Source: Bacteroidia bacterium
Lineage (GTDB): Bacteria; Bacteroidota; Bacteroidia; Palsa-965
Assembly: GCA_023151315.1 (NCBI GenBank)
Contig: JAKLJE010000017.1
Span: 28,145 to 92,144, forward strand
Length of the DNA: 64,000 nucleotides
Reading direction: 5' to 3'
Part shown: positions 1 to 9,734 of the stretch, one piece after another
Numbering within the stretch: the first letter of the stretch is position 1
How the letters are laid out: the number at the start of each line of letters is the position of its first letter
The notes under the pieces: generated by a model
The model's database searches: none
Seen by the model: the letters and a program-made list of their open reading frames with translations, nothing else
Told to the model about the DNA's origin: nothing
Program-made: the position numbers and the translations under genes

Positions 1-154
1 GAGAAAGAAATCGTTAAATAACTTTGATTTGCTCATAGGAGTTACAGGCATGTCATTTTCAGAGAAAAATATCCCTCCGCAGTAATTTCATTTGCTCGTT
101 TGACTCCTCCGTGCCTCCGTGGTAATTTATTCCGTAGCTGCATCGTCTGCAAAC

Positions 155-189
155 AAAAAGTCCCTCTCGATAATCTGAGAAGGACTTTT
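155..189 (-). terminator. Rho-independent terminator after mksB
   Basis: A 13-bp stem (156-168 with 177-189, one mismatch) around an 8-base loop is followed on the minus strand by a T run. It sits 22 bases beyond the mksB stop and closes the operon. No gene is seen in bases 1-211. Confidence 0.75.
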
Positions 190-211
190 CATAACTAACC
201 TGAACTAAACA

Positions 212-3200
212 CTAATTCTGCGTTTGCAACGCATGAATGTAATCTTCAAGTTTTTCAACGATGTTGTCGTAACTGAACTGTGCCAACGGAGTCGGGTTGA
301 TATTGTGGAACTCCGGATTGTTGTTCTTACGCAATGTGTAAATATTCTGCTTTCCTTCTTCGAAACGTCCGATCGGATCAATCGTCATCGTCAGAATCTG
401 GTAGTCGTAGTTCTTCGCCAACTCATAAAGCATGTCGAAGTTTTCTCCCAGACCAGCCACCTCGTCAATCGTCATGAAACGAACACCTTTGCGGATCTTT
501 CTGTCTTTGCGGCTCAAACGATCGCTGTCGATGATTGAGAGACGCGCAATACACAGAAGTGCAAGCATCGTGTAGTTCTGTCCGTTTGATCCCGGAGCAT
601 CTTCTCCCATAGGAGTTTTAAGACTGATGGAAAGATCGAAGTATGATTTCGGATTCGTCAGTTTCTTGATATCCGGTTTCACGTTCTTTCCGTCGCTGTG
701 CTCGAGGAACGCTTTGAGAATGATTGCATCTGCACCTTCTCCTTCGTTCTCAAACATCTTGAACAAACCAACGTTCGCTGCTTTCGCTGCGATGTTCTTG
801 TTCAGTGAACGAATCCAGCTGATCGGATACGACTTCGAAGGATCGAAGTTGATTTCAACGTAGTGACCGCCGGAGATTTTATTCGAACGGAAGAACTCGC
901 GCATGTCATCAATACGATCACGATATTCCGTATACACCTCTTCAATCTTCGAGAAGATGCCGTTGATGATCTTCAACTTGTGGTCGTTGATCTCGTTCAT
1001 CTTCTGGTTGATGTTTTTCAGGTGCTCTTCGATATCGCTTGCAAGATCTTCTTCCACGCGATCCGGATTCTGAATGATCTTCGGCAACATCACTTCTGCA
1101 AGAGTCTGGAAGTCGTACTTGTGATTGCCCTTCAAACGCTCATCATCAATGTTGAACTTGTCGTCCTTCATGATGGCATCGTAGTTCGACTCGTACGCTT
1201 TCTGTGTAGTGATCACGGTAACTTTCAGTTTGTTTACCTGTGATTCTTCCACCTGCTCCACTGCTTCTTCCGGATTGAATTCTCCGATGAGCTGCGTGTA
1301 GCGTGCAAGAACTTCCTGATAACGATTCTCCAACGCAGGCATCTGTTCCATCAATCCGATCAAACGCTGTTCGAGTGATCCCTGACGACGTGAAATGTCC
1401 TGCAAGCGCTGAGAGAATGCGTTATAAAGCATCTTCGTGCTGGAGCCGTGCTCTTTTTCAATCTCACGGATTTCTTTGTTCACTTTCTCAAGGCTCTGTT
1501 CTCCTTCGTTGGCTTTGAGATATGTCTGCACGTCTTTCTGCCAATCCGCAAAGCGCTCATCAAGCTGCTTCTTGGTATTCTGGAAATTCTTGAGTTCACG
1601 TTCTTTTTCCGGAAGCTGATTCACTTCAAGCTGCTTGATCTGTCCTTCGATGGCCATCAAACCGCCCTGTGAATTGGAGATGATATCATCCGCTTCGCGG
1701 AGTTTCTGCAATGCGTCTTCCCAGTTTTTCTTCGCTTCGTCGTAAACCAATCGAAGGTTGTTCTTCGGATTGGTGTACAGATCCATGATCATTTCGAATT
1801 CATCTTTCGACATGATCAGTGAATCATCCGGAGAAAAATTCTCCAGCTCTTCACGCTTCAACCATGCATCAGAAACGGAAGTGTTGAATCCGAATTCCAT
1901 GAGGTGTTCGCGAAGTGTACGGTGAGAATTGCGTTCCGCATAAAGTTTCTCGAGTTCTTTCTCGATAGTATCTCCATACTTCTGCAATTCTTTCTCAATC
2001 GTATCCGGATTGTTGAACATCTGCTTCGGAACGTACGTTATGTATTCCATCACTCCGCTCATATCAACCCAGAATCCTTTTGAATCCTTGTCAACTGGTT
2101 TCAGATTCTTGTAAACCGCTTCCGGATTCGGAATGAAACGCTCTCCGTCCACTTTCTCTCCCGGCTTCTTAGTGCCGAGGGTTTTGAAATGCATGAGAAC
2201 GGATTCTTCTTCCTTCGTCAGTTTTCCTGCGTTGCGGATGGCCCACTGAACAACAGAGTCTTTGTTGTCGCTGTCGAACAACGGCATCAATTGCTCCAGA
2301 CGATTGATTTCGCCTTCGAGCTGATCCATGATTCCATCATATTCTGCCTGAGCCATGCGATAATCGCGCGACCAGGAAGATTCTGCAAATGCTTCTGCAA
2401 TCCCTTTGCGATTGAGGAAGTCCACAAACTCGCGCATCTTCTGACGCTCACGCAATGTGCCGTCCTGCTTCTGGAATTGTTCTTTTACAAGCTCAGGTGT
2501 TTTGTAAATACGCACCCAGCCTTCAGCAGATTTCACTTTGTTCCACTTTGCACTCGCTTCGTCGTATTCGTTCTGTGCAATTGTATATGCTTTCTCGTAA
2601 GAAGCACGGTTCTTCTCTGCGAAGTCGCGGTTCTTCTTTCTGTTTTCGAGTTCTGCTTCAAGACGCTCGCGCTCTCCGGTAATGCTGTCGAGTTCGCGCT
2701 CCACAGCATCCATGTTGAGTTCGTTCACACGCTTCTCCAATTGAATCTGCTGGAGATTCACGTAAGCTGTTTCTTTCTGCGTGCGCACAAGATCGCGGCC
2801 GATTACTTCACGCTGATGATACGCCCATGACGTTTCAAGCAACAATGCACGATGCGTTGCAGCGTCACGTTTCTTTTTGTCTTCGAGCAATGAAAGAAGG
2901 CGATCCTTCTTCATCTTCACGGTTTCATACACGCGTGCACGACGCTTGTATTCTTCGTGTGCTTCTTCAATTTCCTTCTTGCGCTTTTCGTACTCTTTGT
3001 TCTGATCGTCGTCGTTAGCAAAGAGGAAGTTTTTCAAATCTTCTGATTTCGCTCCGATGCCTTTACCGCGTGCGAACGACTGAAGAATCTGCGCAAAGGT
3101 TTTCAGTTTCTTATCGTCGTGACTGAAGTCCGTTGAAAGAATCTGGTTGTTGAACAGAATGCGATGGAATTCTGCTGTGCGCTGGTTGAACTGCTTCATG

Positions 3201-3706
3201 ATGAAGCCGCGTTTCTCGAAATGCTCGCGCAATTTATCGATCGGCAGAATCTGATTGTTAGGCAGGAAATCGCGATACAACAGGAACTGATCCATTGCTT
3301 CGAGATTCAACTCCGCTTCAGGATTGAAGTCGTGACCTTTCTGAATGATGAACGGATAAACCGAACGGGCATTGGTCTGAATATGCGTTCCTACGATGAT
3401 GAACTTGTTGTGTTCAATTTCAACGTTGGCAAATGCATATCCGTAATAACCCTGGCCGGCATCGCCGCCTTGTTTGAGAACGACACCTTCAACGGTACGT
3501 TTCTCAGTTGTCATTACATCCGTTCCTGATTCCCAGAATTCCTTTTTAGCAACGAAAATCAGCTGGAGAAGATCGGCGATTACCGACTTTCCGGAACCGG
3601 AACCTCCTGTGAAATCCGTACGCAGCGGGTGCAACAGATAATCGCAGTTGTTGTGATAAATCACACCTACTGTCGATAGAGAGAATATTCTTGGATATTG
3701 TTTCAT
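212..3706 (-). CDS. mksB: MksB/MukB-like SMC ATPase (JetC family)
   Basis: This 1164-residue protein is the ATPase subunit of a MukBEF/MksBEF (Wadjet JetABC-like) condensin, which loops or compacts DNA. A Walker A motif, GGSGSGKS, lies at residues 34-41. Long charged coiled coils fill about residues 230-900. The C-terminal head carries an SMC-type signature region (APGSNGQN, about 1037-1044) and a Walker B motif (FMTIDE, about 1077-1082). It is the last gene of a minus-strand operon, 24 bases after the MukE-like gene, which itself overlaps the kleisin gene. A terminator follows at once, so no JetD/MksG nuclease gene is attached. MksB and JetC cannot be separated by motifs alone; the missing nuclease favours a housekeeping MksBEF. 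An RecN or SbcC assignment is less likely because of the operon. Confidence 0.85.
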   Translation of the reverse strand: MKQYPRIFSLSTVGVIYHNNCDYLLHPLRTDFTGGSGSGKSVIADLLQLIFVAKKEFWESGTDVMTTEKRTVEGVVLKQGGDAGQGYYGYAFANVEIEHNKFIIVGTHIQTNARSVYPFIIQKGHDFNPEAELNLEAMDQFLLYRDFLPNNQILPIDKLREHFEKRGFIMKQFNQRTAEFHRILFNNQILSTDFSHDDKKLKTFAQILQSFARGKGIGAKSEDLKNFLFANDDDQNKEYEKRKKEIEEAHEEYKRRARVYETVKMKKDRLLSLLEDKKKRDAATHRALLLETSWAYHQREVIGRDLVRTQKETAYVNLQQIQLEKRVNELNMDAVERELDSITGERERLEAELENRKKNRDFAEKNRASYEKAYTIAQNEYDEASAKWNKVKSAEGWVRIYKTPELVKEQFQKQDGTLRERQKMREFVDFLNRKGIAEAFAESSWSRDYRMAQAEYDGIMDQLEGEINRLEQLMPLFDSDNKDSVVQWAIRNAGKLTKEEESVLMHFKTLGTKKPGEKVDGERFIPNPEAVYKNLKPVDKDSKGFWVDMSGVMEYITYVPKQMFNNPDTIEKELQKYGDTIEKELEKLYAERNSHRTLREHLMEFGFNTSVSDAWLKREELENFSPDDSLIMSKDEFEMIMDLYTNPKNNLRLVYDEAKKNWEDALQKLREADDIISNSQGGLMAIEGQIKQLEVNQLPEKERELKNFQNTKKQLDERFADWQKDVQTYLKANEGEQSLEKVNKEIREIEKEHGSSTKMLYNAFSQRLQDISRRQGSLEQRLIGLMEQMPALENRYQEVLARYTQLIGEFNPEEAVEQVEESQVNKLKVTVITTQKAYESNYDAIMKDDKFNIDDERLKGNHKYDFQTLAEVMLPKIIQNPDRVEEDLASDIEEHLKNINQKMNEINDHKLKIINGIFSKIEEVYTEYRDRIDDMREFFRSNKISGGHYVEINFDPSKSYPISWIRSLNKNIAAKAANVGLFKMFENEGEGADAIILKAFLEHSDGKNVKPDIKKLTNPKSYFDLSISLKTPMGEDAPGSNGQNYTMLALLCIARLSIIDSDRLSRKDRKIRKGVRFMTIDEVAGLGENFDMLYELAKNYDYQILTMTIDPIGRFEEGKQNIYTLRKNNNPEFHNINPTPLAQFSYDNIVEKLEDYIHALQTQN

Positions 3707-3730
3707 GTCTGATAGTTCAGTGTTGGATCA

Positions 3731-4429
3731 TTATTCGCTGTCGCCTTCTTCCACCGGATACAATCCGCCGGTGCGCTCCTCAATCGAATTCGTTTCATCA
3801 ATCAAACGATCGATGTTGTGAATTTCGTAAGAGTACATGGTGAACAGACGATCAATTGAAGGCATGATTTCAAAGAGTTCTTTGTTGCGCGGATCGAAGT
3901 GAATCCAGCCCATACGTTCGAATTCCTTGAGTGAGTTACGCACCCATTCATCAATGGTGTTTTCATCAATTTCAGTTGCTTCTTTTTCACGTCGACGGGC
4001 AAAGAGGTTGTAGATGAAATTCTTGTACTCCTCGTTGCTCTTCAGCAGCTGAATGAAATCCGGAACGTAGATGTCGTTGATGAAATATTTATCGATGCGG
4101 TGAATTTTCAGAAGGAGAATTCCGAGCAACGTGTGCTCAGGAGTCAGTTTCTTCGCACGTGCTTTCACGATACCATGCGTTTCTTCATCCATTTCCAGGA
4201 AGTAATAACGCGTGTAATCGGAACCCTTACCGGCAAGATTCACTTTGAAAAGATTGCGGTAATAAGCACGCAGTTCATCTTCGTACTTCTCCACAAAATT
4301 GAACAGCTCTACCTGGTGCGGATAGTTCTGAATGTGCTGTCCGCTCTTGAACATGAAATCAATCTCCGCGAACAACGCTTCTGCTTCATCCGTTTCTAGG
4401 AAGCCGTACTTTTTATTTGCATTTTCCAT
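3731..4429 (-). CDS. mksE: MksE/MukE-like condensin subunit (JetB family)
   Basis: This 232-residue acidic protein is called mainly from position and size. It lies between a MukF-like gene and a MukB-like ATPase gene, in the order and length expected of JetB/MksE, the winged-helix KITE subunit that bridges kleisin and SMC heads. Its ATG at 4429 lies inside the 3' end of the upstream kleisin gene (34-base overlap), implying translational coupling. No catalytic motif is visible, as expected for this subunit. The tail is strongly acidic (EEGDSE). The subunit identity is inferred from context. Confidence 0.75.
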   Translation of the reverse strand: MENANKKYGFLETDEAEALFAEIDFMFKSGQHIQNYPHQVELFNFVEKYEDELRAYYRNLFKVNLAGKGSDYTRYYFLEMDEETHGIVKARAKKLTPEHTLLGILLLKIHRIDKYFINDIYVPDFIQLLKSNEEYKNFIYNLFARRREKEATEIDENTIDEWVRNSLKEFERMGWIHFDPRNKELFEIMPSIDRLFTMYSYEIHNIDRLIDETNSIEERTGGLYPVEEGDSE

Positions 4430-5793
4430 ATGCCGATGTGTGGGTGTTTAGGATCCAAATTAAATTCTTCGCTCACGGTTACTTCGTAATCCGGATTTTT
4501 GGTGAATTCTTTCAGCACCAGTGTTGCTTCCTTGATCGCTTCTTCGAAATCATTGTCTTTGTACATGATTTTGAAATAGTAATCAGAGAAGTTGATTTTC
4601 TTTTTCTTCTCGAGATCTGCAGAAATCACATTGAACCACTCTTCAATGCGTTTCTCGCGTGCGAGATACTGACGACGGAGTTCTGCCTGACGTGCAAGAT
4701 CCGCTTCATCCCAGCTCAGATTCTGAAGCTGAATCGGAGGCGGTTCGAGCAACTGGAAGTAGTCGATTCCCACAACGCGGGAACGATCACTGTAAATCTC
4801 CTTCTGAGAAATATTTTTCGGAAGGAAGATTTCCATTTCATGCACCTTGCGATCCTTCAGCTTTTTCGTTCTGTAGAATTTGCTGGTTGAATTTTTCATC
4901 AGGTACAGCAGGAACGATTCGATCTTACGGTCGAAATCGCGCTTCTCGAAATCGTTGTAAAGCTTGTTGATCTTCGGTTTGATTCTGTCGATCGTGTGAG
5001 AAACGTTGATCAATCGCATTTCAATGTCTTTGAAATACATGCGCACATCACGCTTCATTTCACGGAATTCAAATTCAACACCGAGATCTGCATCGTCAAG
5101 CAATTGCTTGATGTCATCTTTCGAAGAGAACGCACTTGAAAGTTTATCTGCCTGTTCTTTGATGCGGTCAAGAAGCGCCTCACAGCCGATAAGCATCTCG
5201 CGGAAGTTGTCGTACTCGTTCTTCACGAGATCGTTCAACTGATCCACGGTATCTTCAATCTGCGCCTGAAGCGCACGAAGCTGTGCAGAAATATCTGCCT
5301 TGTGTTTGAAGAACTGTGTGTGATACCAGTGACGGAAATCTTCGAGGTTCTCGAGTTTCAATCCGAGGAGCATCACAAGATCGTTGAACGTCTTCTGAAT
5401 CTGCGAAGGATTGATTGCAGTATGCACTTCACGCTCCAGCATGTCGCAGAAGTTTTCTGCATACGTGCTCAGCTGATATGTTTTCTCCTCGATGTTCTTG
5501 TCGATGAAGTGACGCAGAAGGCGGTGAATGGTTTCATCGTACTTCTGGGTTTCTTCTCCGCGCGCTGAAGCCTGACCAAGTTCGGCGTAAACCTGTTTGA
5601 TGGTTTCCACGATGATGCGCTCAGGGAATGCACGCTCGATGATTCCGGCACGAACCTTCTGGAAAATAGCCAGAACGATCAATCCGTCTTCCTGACGCGG
5701 CACGAGAAGATTGTATCTTTCGCGCAGGATTTTCGGGAAGTGAAGCGGACGTGTGGTGCGTAGCGCCGGCGGGATTAGGGATAATTGCTCCAT
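4396..5793 (-). CDS. mksF: MksF/MukF-like kleisin (JetA family)
   Basis: First gene of the condensin operon, 465 residues from the ATG at 5793. The N-terminal half is helical and predicted to hold the winged-helix domain. Residues of about 180-300 form a long coiled-coil segment with heptad-like Leu/Ile spacing, and the C-terminal part is expected to contact the SMC head. Length and order match JetA/MksF. The start is chosen at the ATG because a TTG three codons upstream falls inside a perfect TATATTTG promoter box (5800-5807), which leaves almost no leader. The family call rests on the three-gene arrangement with the clear SMC-type ATPase. Confidence 0.75.
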   Translation of the reverse strand: MEQLSLIPPALRTTRPLHFPKILRERYNLLVPRQEDGLIVLAIFQKVRAGIIERAFPERIIVETIKQVYAELGQASARGEETQKYDETIHRLLRHFIDKNIEEKTYQLSTYAENFCDMLEREVHTAINPSQIQKTFNDLVMLLGLKLENLEDFRHWYHTQFFKHKADISAQLRALQAQIEDTVDQLNDLVKNEYDNFREMLIGCEALLDRIKEQADKLSSAFSSKDDIKQLLDDADLGVEFEFREMKRDVRMYFKDIEMRLINVSHTIDRIKPKINKLYNDFEKRDFDRKIESFLLYLMKNSTSKFYRTKKLKDRKVHEMEIFLPKNISQKEIYSDRSRVVGIDYFQLLEPPPIQLQNLSWDEADLARQAELRRQYLAREKRIEEWFNVISADLEKKKKINFSDYYFKIMYKDNDFEEAIKEATLVLKEFTKNPDYEVTVSEEFNLDPKHPHIGIWKMQIKSTAS

Positions 5794-5799
5794 AGAGAA

Positions 5800-5807
5800 C
5801 AAATATA
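5800..5807 (-). promoter_or_regulatory. -7 box of the mks operon
   Basis: Minus-strand TATATTTG matches the Bacteroidota TAnnTTTG element and ends 6 bases before the mksF ATG. The mRNA is therefore likely leaderless or nearly so. Confidence 0.6.
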
Positions 5808-5937
5808 TCTTTCCGCCCCAATGAAAACAGGGGTTGTTAACAGTTTGTTCAAACCTTGTTTTTCGCTCTGAAAACTCACTTGCAATGTTGAAATCTTTTG
5901 AGTTTTTTTACTTGTCAAAAACAGGGAATTTTTCTAA

Positions 5938-6915
5938 ATGATTACAAGTGAAATCAGAGGGGCGGAACTGGCGCCGGCAGAGGAACTGGAAATACTCGGA
6001 ATGCATTACCGCAGAAGCCGCAGAAAATACCTGTATCTCCTGCTGATTCCGGCCTTGTGGGCGGTGTCGTCCACCCTGTTTTTAGTGCCTGAGTTTGAAT
6101 GGGCTCCGGAGCTGGTCGGACTGCTATGCGTCATCGCGCTGTTCGGAATTTCCTCGTTTGTGTTCGTGGGAATCCGTTCGAGTGATTCCGTTGTGCATGA
6201 ATATTCTCATACCATCATTCCCGGTTTATTGCAGCATTTCGGAGCATCATCCGTCGAGGTTTACAAAAGTCACACCGTCTCTACCGCAGCCATTCTCGAC
6301 TCAAAACTCTACACCGGCGAATACGATTCGATTCAACGCCGCGATTGCATCATGGGCAATGTGCGAGGGATGCAATTCGGGATGTATGAAATTGCGATAC
6401 AAACCGGGCACTCTTTGAGTGGCTCAAGAGTTTTAACATCTTCAGTTATGACGAATCAGTTTTTCGGTTGGTTCATCATGATTCCGTTGCGCAATATCAT
6501 TGGAGAACATTTCATCATCATGCGTGAACGTGTGAGCGAAACCGAGGCAGACGATTGGCAGAAAAAAACGGTCAAACGCTGGTCAGAGTTTCCTCAATTC
6601 TTCTACAACGAGAACGACAAAAGTGAATTCAACACTGCATTTCTTGTAGCCACGTCACATCCTCAGCAGATGAACCAATTACTGACGAAAGAAGCCAAAG
6701 AGTTTCTGATGTTTTTGGCAACCAGTACCGGAAATACATTCGGGCTCTCCATTCGCGGCAACATGTTATGCGTGCTCATAGGTGAGGAAGACGGCAGTTT
6801 TCATTACGCACCTGAAGGACTTTTCACTGAGAAAATACCGGACGAAAGCGCTGAAAATGCGCGTTGGTACATGACATTGCTCGATGGTATCCGAAAGAAT
6901 TTCGCAGGAAAATAA
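5938..6915 (+). CDS. DUF3137-like membrane protein
   Basis: A 325-residue protein of unknown function. Two adjacent hydrophobic segments near residues 28-50 and 60-82 form an N-terminal membrane hairpin, followed by a soluble domain. The layout and motifs, including a segment reading SVMTNQFFGWFIMIP and an EFNTAFLVATSHPQQ stretch, resemble the DUF3137 family, in which two membrane helices precede a cytoplasmic domain. It is transcribed divergently from the condensin operon with a 144-base gap. No enzymatic motif is visible. The family call is by recollection of pattern, not search. Confidence 0.6.
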   Translation: MITSEIRGAELAPAEELEILGMHYRRSRRKYLYLLLIPALWAVSSTLFLVPEFEWAPELVGLLCVIALFGISSFVFVGIRSSDSVVHEYSHTIIPGLLQHFGASSVEVYKSHTVSTAAILDSKLYTGEYDSIQRRDCIMGNVRGMQFGMYEIAIQTGHSLSGSRVLTSSVMTNQFFGWFIMIPLRNIIGEHFIIMRERVSETEADDWQKKTVKRWSEFPQFFYNENDKSEFNTAFLVATSHPQQMNQLLTKEAKEFLMFLATSTGNTFGLSIRGNMLCVLIGEEDGSFHYAPEGLFTEKIPDESAENARWYMTLLDGIRKNFAGK

Positions 6916-6967
6916 AATTAATAATCGCGCTTACTAATTGCAGATTTGTAATGCATTTGTTTTGGGG

Positions 6968-9106
6968 CTAGGGCTTTTCCGGGGCGAACTCTTCAATTCT
7001 CAAATTATCTATCCACAAGGGCAGATCTTGCTCGCTGGTAATCATCAGCTGAACTGTTTCCAACGGATAATCTATCGGAACAAAAAGGTTCATTCTTACC
7101 TCCTTCCATTCGCCCTTACAATTTCCCGTAACAAAAGCGCCGGATTGAAAAAGGATTGCACTCGTGCCGTCAGTAGTATTAATCCAGGAATTATACGCAT
7201 CTCCGCGTCGCCACATAGTAATTACATATTGCGCGCCTGGAACAACAGGAAATCGCATTACAGAGCCGGTTGTATTGCCTTTGTCGGTAAACAAAGCGCC
7301 TCTTCCGCTCAATGAAGTGCTTGCAGGTGTAAACTGAAAACGGTTCACAAACACGGCGGTGTCAGTTGTGGCAAATAGTGAATCAGAAACGACTTCGTCG
7401 AAGTTGCACACCAGCGTACGCGTGCAGGGGAACTTCTGCTTCACTCTTGCGGTGTCAATTTGCAAGAGGTAAATTAACTCTGAACTTGCGGTTGAATTGT
7501 AAAGGCGATTACTCTGAACGAAAGAACCGTTACTGTCGGACATTGCAGACCACTCCGCAATCAGCGCTTTCAACATTGTAGTGTCCTTCTCCGTGCTGTA
7601 GAAAATGATCTGCGGGTGTTCACGCATCAGTAACAAGGGCGAAGCTCGCAGCCCGAACCCATTGTATTCCCTTGAATTCGCATTGTACATAAACGCGTCC
7701 GGGTAATATTTCTGAATAAGTTCCGAATACTGTGTGCGTATATTGCCGCAATAGGCCCACCCGAAATAAAATGCAGGTTCAGGTGTTGCTGCTGCCGGAT
7801 AGTTACCTATATAAATTCTGGCAGCATTAGGATATTTCTTCATCACAGATTGTGCTTCATAACGTATCTGACGGAATCCCGGGTTGTAATAATACTCCGA
7901 ATAGAAGCGCGCAAAAAAAACTAACGGTAGTGCGATTGCTATTCCTGTCAGTGCGGACTTCGTAATGCGTTTCGTGAACACCGGCATACGCACTTTCCAT
8001 ATTTCGCAAAGCAGCACACAAGCAAAAACGTGCAGAACCTGAGTTGGAATCATGTAGTGCAATCCAAAATGCTTCGTAGCAATAAACAAGTTGCCAAGCA
8101 TGGCCAGCGCGATGCCCGCCAGCACACGATGTTTTGTAGAACCAAGCATCTTTGCTCTTCCGTTTCGTAAGAAGCCGACAATCAAAGTCAGCAGAGAACC
8201 AACCAGAACCAGGAAGAAAAATGTGTCGAGAAAAAAATGTTTCTCCAGATTCGGCAGTATAGTTGAGGTATCAACAAATTCCTCTTTCCCTGTTCCGTAC
8301 GTTCCGCTATGGGTGAGTAATCCTCCAACAAACCCGAACAGAGACTCAAGTTTATTGAATACGGGAAGTAGAAAAAATGCCGTTGCAAGAAGAAACGATG
8401 TCAGAAATACAATTTTCCGGCGCATTCCTTCCAGTGTCAGAAAGGGTATTGCAATGTATACGAGTGCCGGTAATTTTGTAACTACTGCAAATCCGCACAA
8501 TATGCCGAATGCCCAAGCGTACTTCACAGAAACGACTTCACTGCGTTCAATTTGATCGAGATATTTCCAGCACAGAATCAGCATTACAACGCCGCTTGCG
8601 ATAAGCAAACCTTCGGGTGCAAAAGAAGCAGACTGAATCAGGATATACACTCCGCTCAATACAGAACTTTGCATGATCAATGCCAATGTAATTCCACCGG
8701 TGCGACTTTGCATCACCACTCTCCCCAGGTAAATCAAAAGTGCAGTGATCAGAATTAATTGAGCAAAACGGCATATCAGGAGATAATATTCGGGGTTCGC
8801 GATAACATCACTTTGAATTGTGTCAGCGCTTCTGAATAAAAACACCGCTCTCAAAATCAACGCTCCAAAAACCTGAACTGTGGTTCCGGGATTATCTGTG
8901 TGTCCGACATCAAACTCTCCCTGAGCAAGAGAAAGGCTATTCAACAAATAAGCATACATGGGATCTCCGCCGTGCATGTACACATTCCGATTGTTCAGAA
9001 GTGTACTGGACATCACAATGAAAGTCAAGGCGGGAATCAGTAAAAGCAATAACGAATTCCGCCAACGCGGGAGCCGGATGTTATTTGCCAAATCTGGGAG
9101 CGACAC
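6968..9106 (-). CDS. Multi-pass GT-C-type glycosyltransferase-like protein with C-terminal beta domain
   Basis: This 712-residue protein has roughly ten hydrophobic segments in its first 390 residues. An early lumenal-loop acidic motif (HGGDPMYAYLLNSL near residues 45-58) resembles the Asp-containing first loop of GT-C glycosyltransferases of the PMT/GT39 kind. The C-terminal 300 residues are soluble. The last 150 read like a carbohydrate-binding beta-sandwich (LWIDNLRIEEF near the end). It starts with GTG at 9106. It is probably an inner-membrane enzyme moving a sugar from a polyprenyl carrier; substrate unknown. It stands alone between unrelated genes. Confidence 0.55.
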   Translation of the reverse strand: MSLPDLANNIRLPRWRNSLLLLLIPALTFIVMSSTLLNNRNVYMHGGDPMYAYLLNSLSLAQGEFDVGHTDNPGTTVQVFGALILRAVFLFRSADTIQSDVIANPEYYLLICRFAQLILITALLIYLGRVVMQSRTGGITLALIMQSSVLSGVYILIQSASFAPEGLLIASGVVMLILCWKYLDQIERSEVVSVKYAWAFGILCGFAVVTKLPALVYIAIPFLTLEGMRRKIVFLTSFLLATAFFLLPVFNKLESLFGFVGGLLTHSGTYGTGKEEFVDTSTILPNLEKHFFLDTFFFLVLVGSLLTLIVGFLRNGRAKMLGSTKHRVLAGIALAMLGNLFIATKHFGLHYMIPTQVLHVFACVLLCEIWKVRMPVFTKRITKSALTGIAIALPLVFFARFYSEYYYNPGFRQIRYEAQSVMKKYPNAARIYIGNYPAAATPEPAFYFGWAYCGNIRTQYSELIQKYYPDAFMYNANSREYNGFGLRASPLLLMREHPQIIFYSTEKDTTMLKALIAEWSAMSDSNGSFVQSNRLYNSTASSELIYLLQIDTARVKQKFPCTRTLVCNFDEVVSDSLFATTDTAVFVNRFQFTPASTSLSGRGALFTDKGNTTGSVMRFPVVPGAQYVITMWRRGDAYNSWINTTDGTSAILFQSGAFVTGNCKGEWKEVRMNLFVPIDYPLETVQLMITSEQDLPLWIDNLRIEEFAPEKP

Positions 9107-9201
9107 TTTCGAAGTTGGAGATTGCTAAATGAAAAATAATAATCGGCAAGATACTCAACAATCAAAATACAACGTGAAACATGATCCGTAAGGTTGTATC
9201 C

Positions 9202-9615
9202 CTATTTATGCACGCGTTGTTCAAGCGACCACTTCACTGCTTGATGAGCGTCTTCAAAGACGCGTGTTGGTTGATTCGGCTTGTGAAATCGAATAAAAAA
9301 GTTTCCTACCAATCGCATTGGGAGATCCGAAACGAGAATTGCGAACGATGAAATGTAGCCTGTAGCCGCTCCGGACGCTGCAAACTTTCTTGCTTCATCT
9401 GTTATAACCGGAGAAGTGCGCAAGTCAATGATCACACGAAAATATTCTTCATCAGTGGCCGTAATCTTTGCCATCTCCAGCAGCTGCGCAGCATCGTCGC
9501 CCGTAATCTCAACACCCGGAGTAAATGTCAGCCACGACAATCCGTGTTCATCTGACCAGATCTCTGCCTTGTTGTCGAGCCTTCTGAGATTGTTGCGCAC
9601 CTGCGACTCTGTCAT
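9202..9615 (-). CDS. STAS/SEC14-like small protein (DUF7793-like)
   Basis: A 137-residue soluble protein whose pattern fits the SpoIIAA/STAS-like family common in Bacteroidota. It shows an early beta strand (LSWLTFTPGVEIT), a DDAAQLLEMAK helix, a VIIDLRTSP strand, an EARKFAAS helix and a closing NFFIRFHKPNQPTRVFEDAHQAVKW segment. Such proteins are thought to act as small regulatory or binding modules; no enzyme motif is present. A SpoIIE-type phosphatase and an RsbW-like kinase are encoded elsewhere in the window, but nothing shows that they act on it. Confidence 0.65.
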   Translation of the reverse strand: MTESQVRNNLRRLDNKAEIWSDEHGLSWLTFTPGVEITGDDAAQLLEMAKITATDEEYFRVIIDLRTSPVITDEARKFAASGAATGYISSFAILVSDLPMRLVGNFFIRFHKPNQPTRVFEDAHQAVKWSLEQRVHK

Positions 9616-9734
9616 GAAGCTAAAGTAGTGATATCAATCTGATTTCCAAATGTTTCAGAACATATCACGGCATGATGTTAATAATGATTTTCTGCTGCTT
9701 ATATGCAGAGGCGGACGGCGACTAAATTTACTTT

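Noticed and set aside
2189..2830. 213-codon plus-strand frame opposite mksB
   Set aside because: It lies fully antisense to the coiled-coil part of mksB, is rich in Cys and Phe, and has no recognisable domain; it is a shadow of the coding strand.
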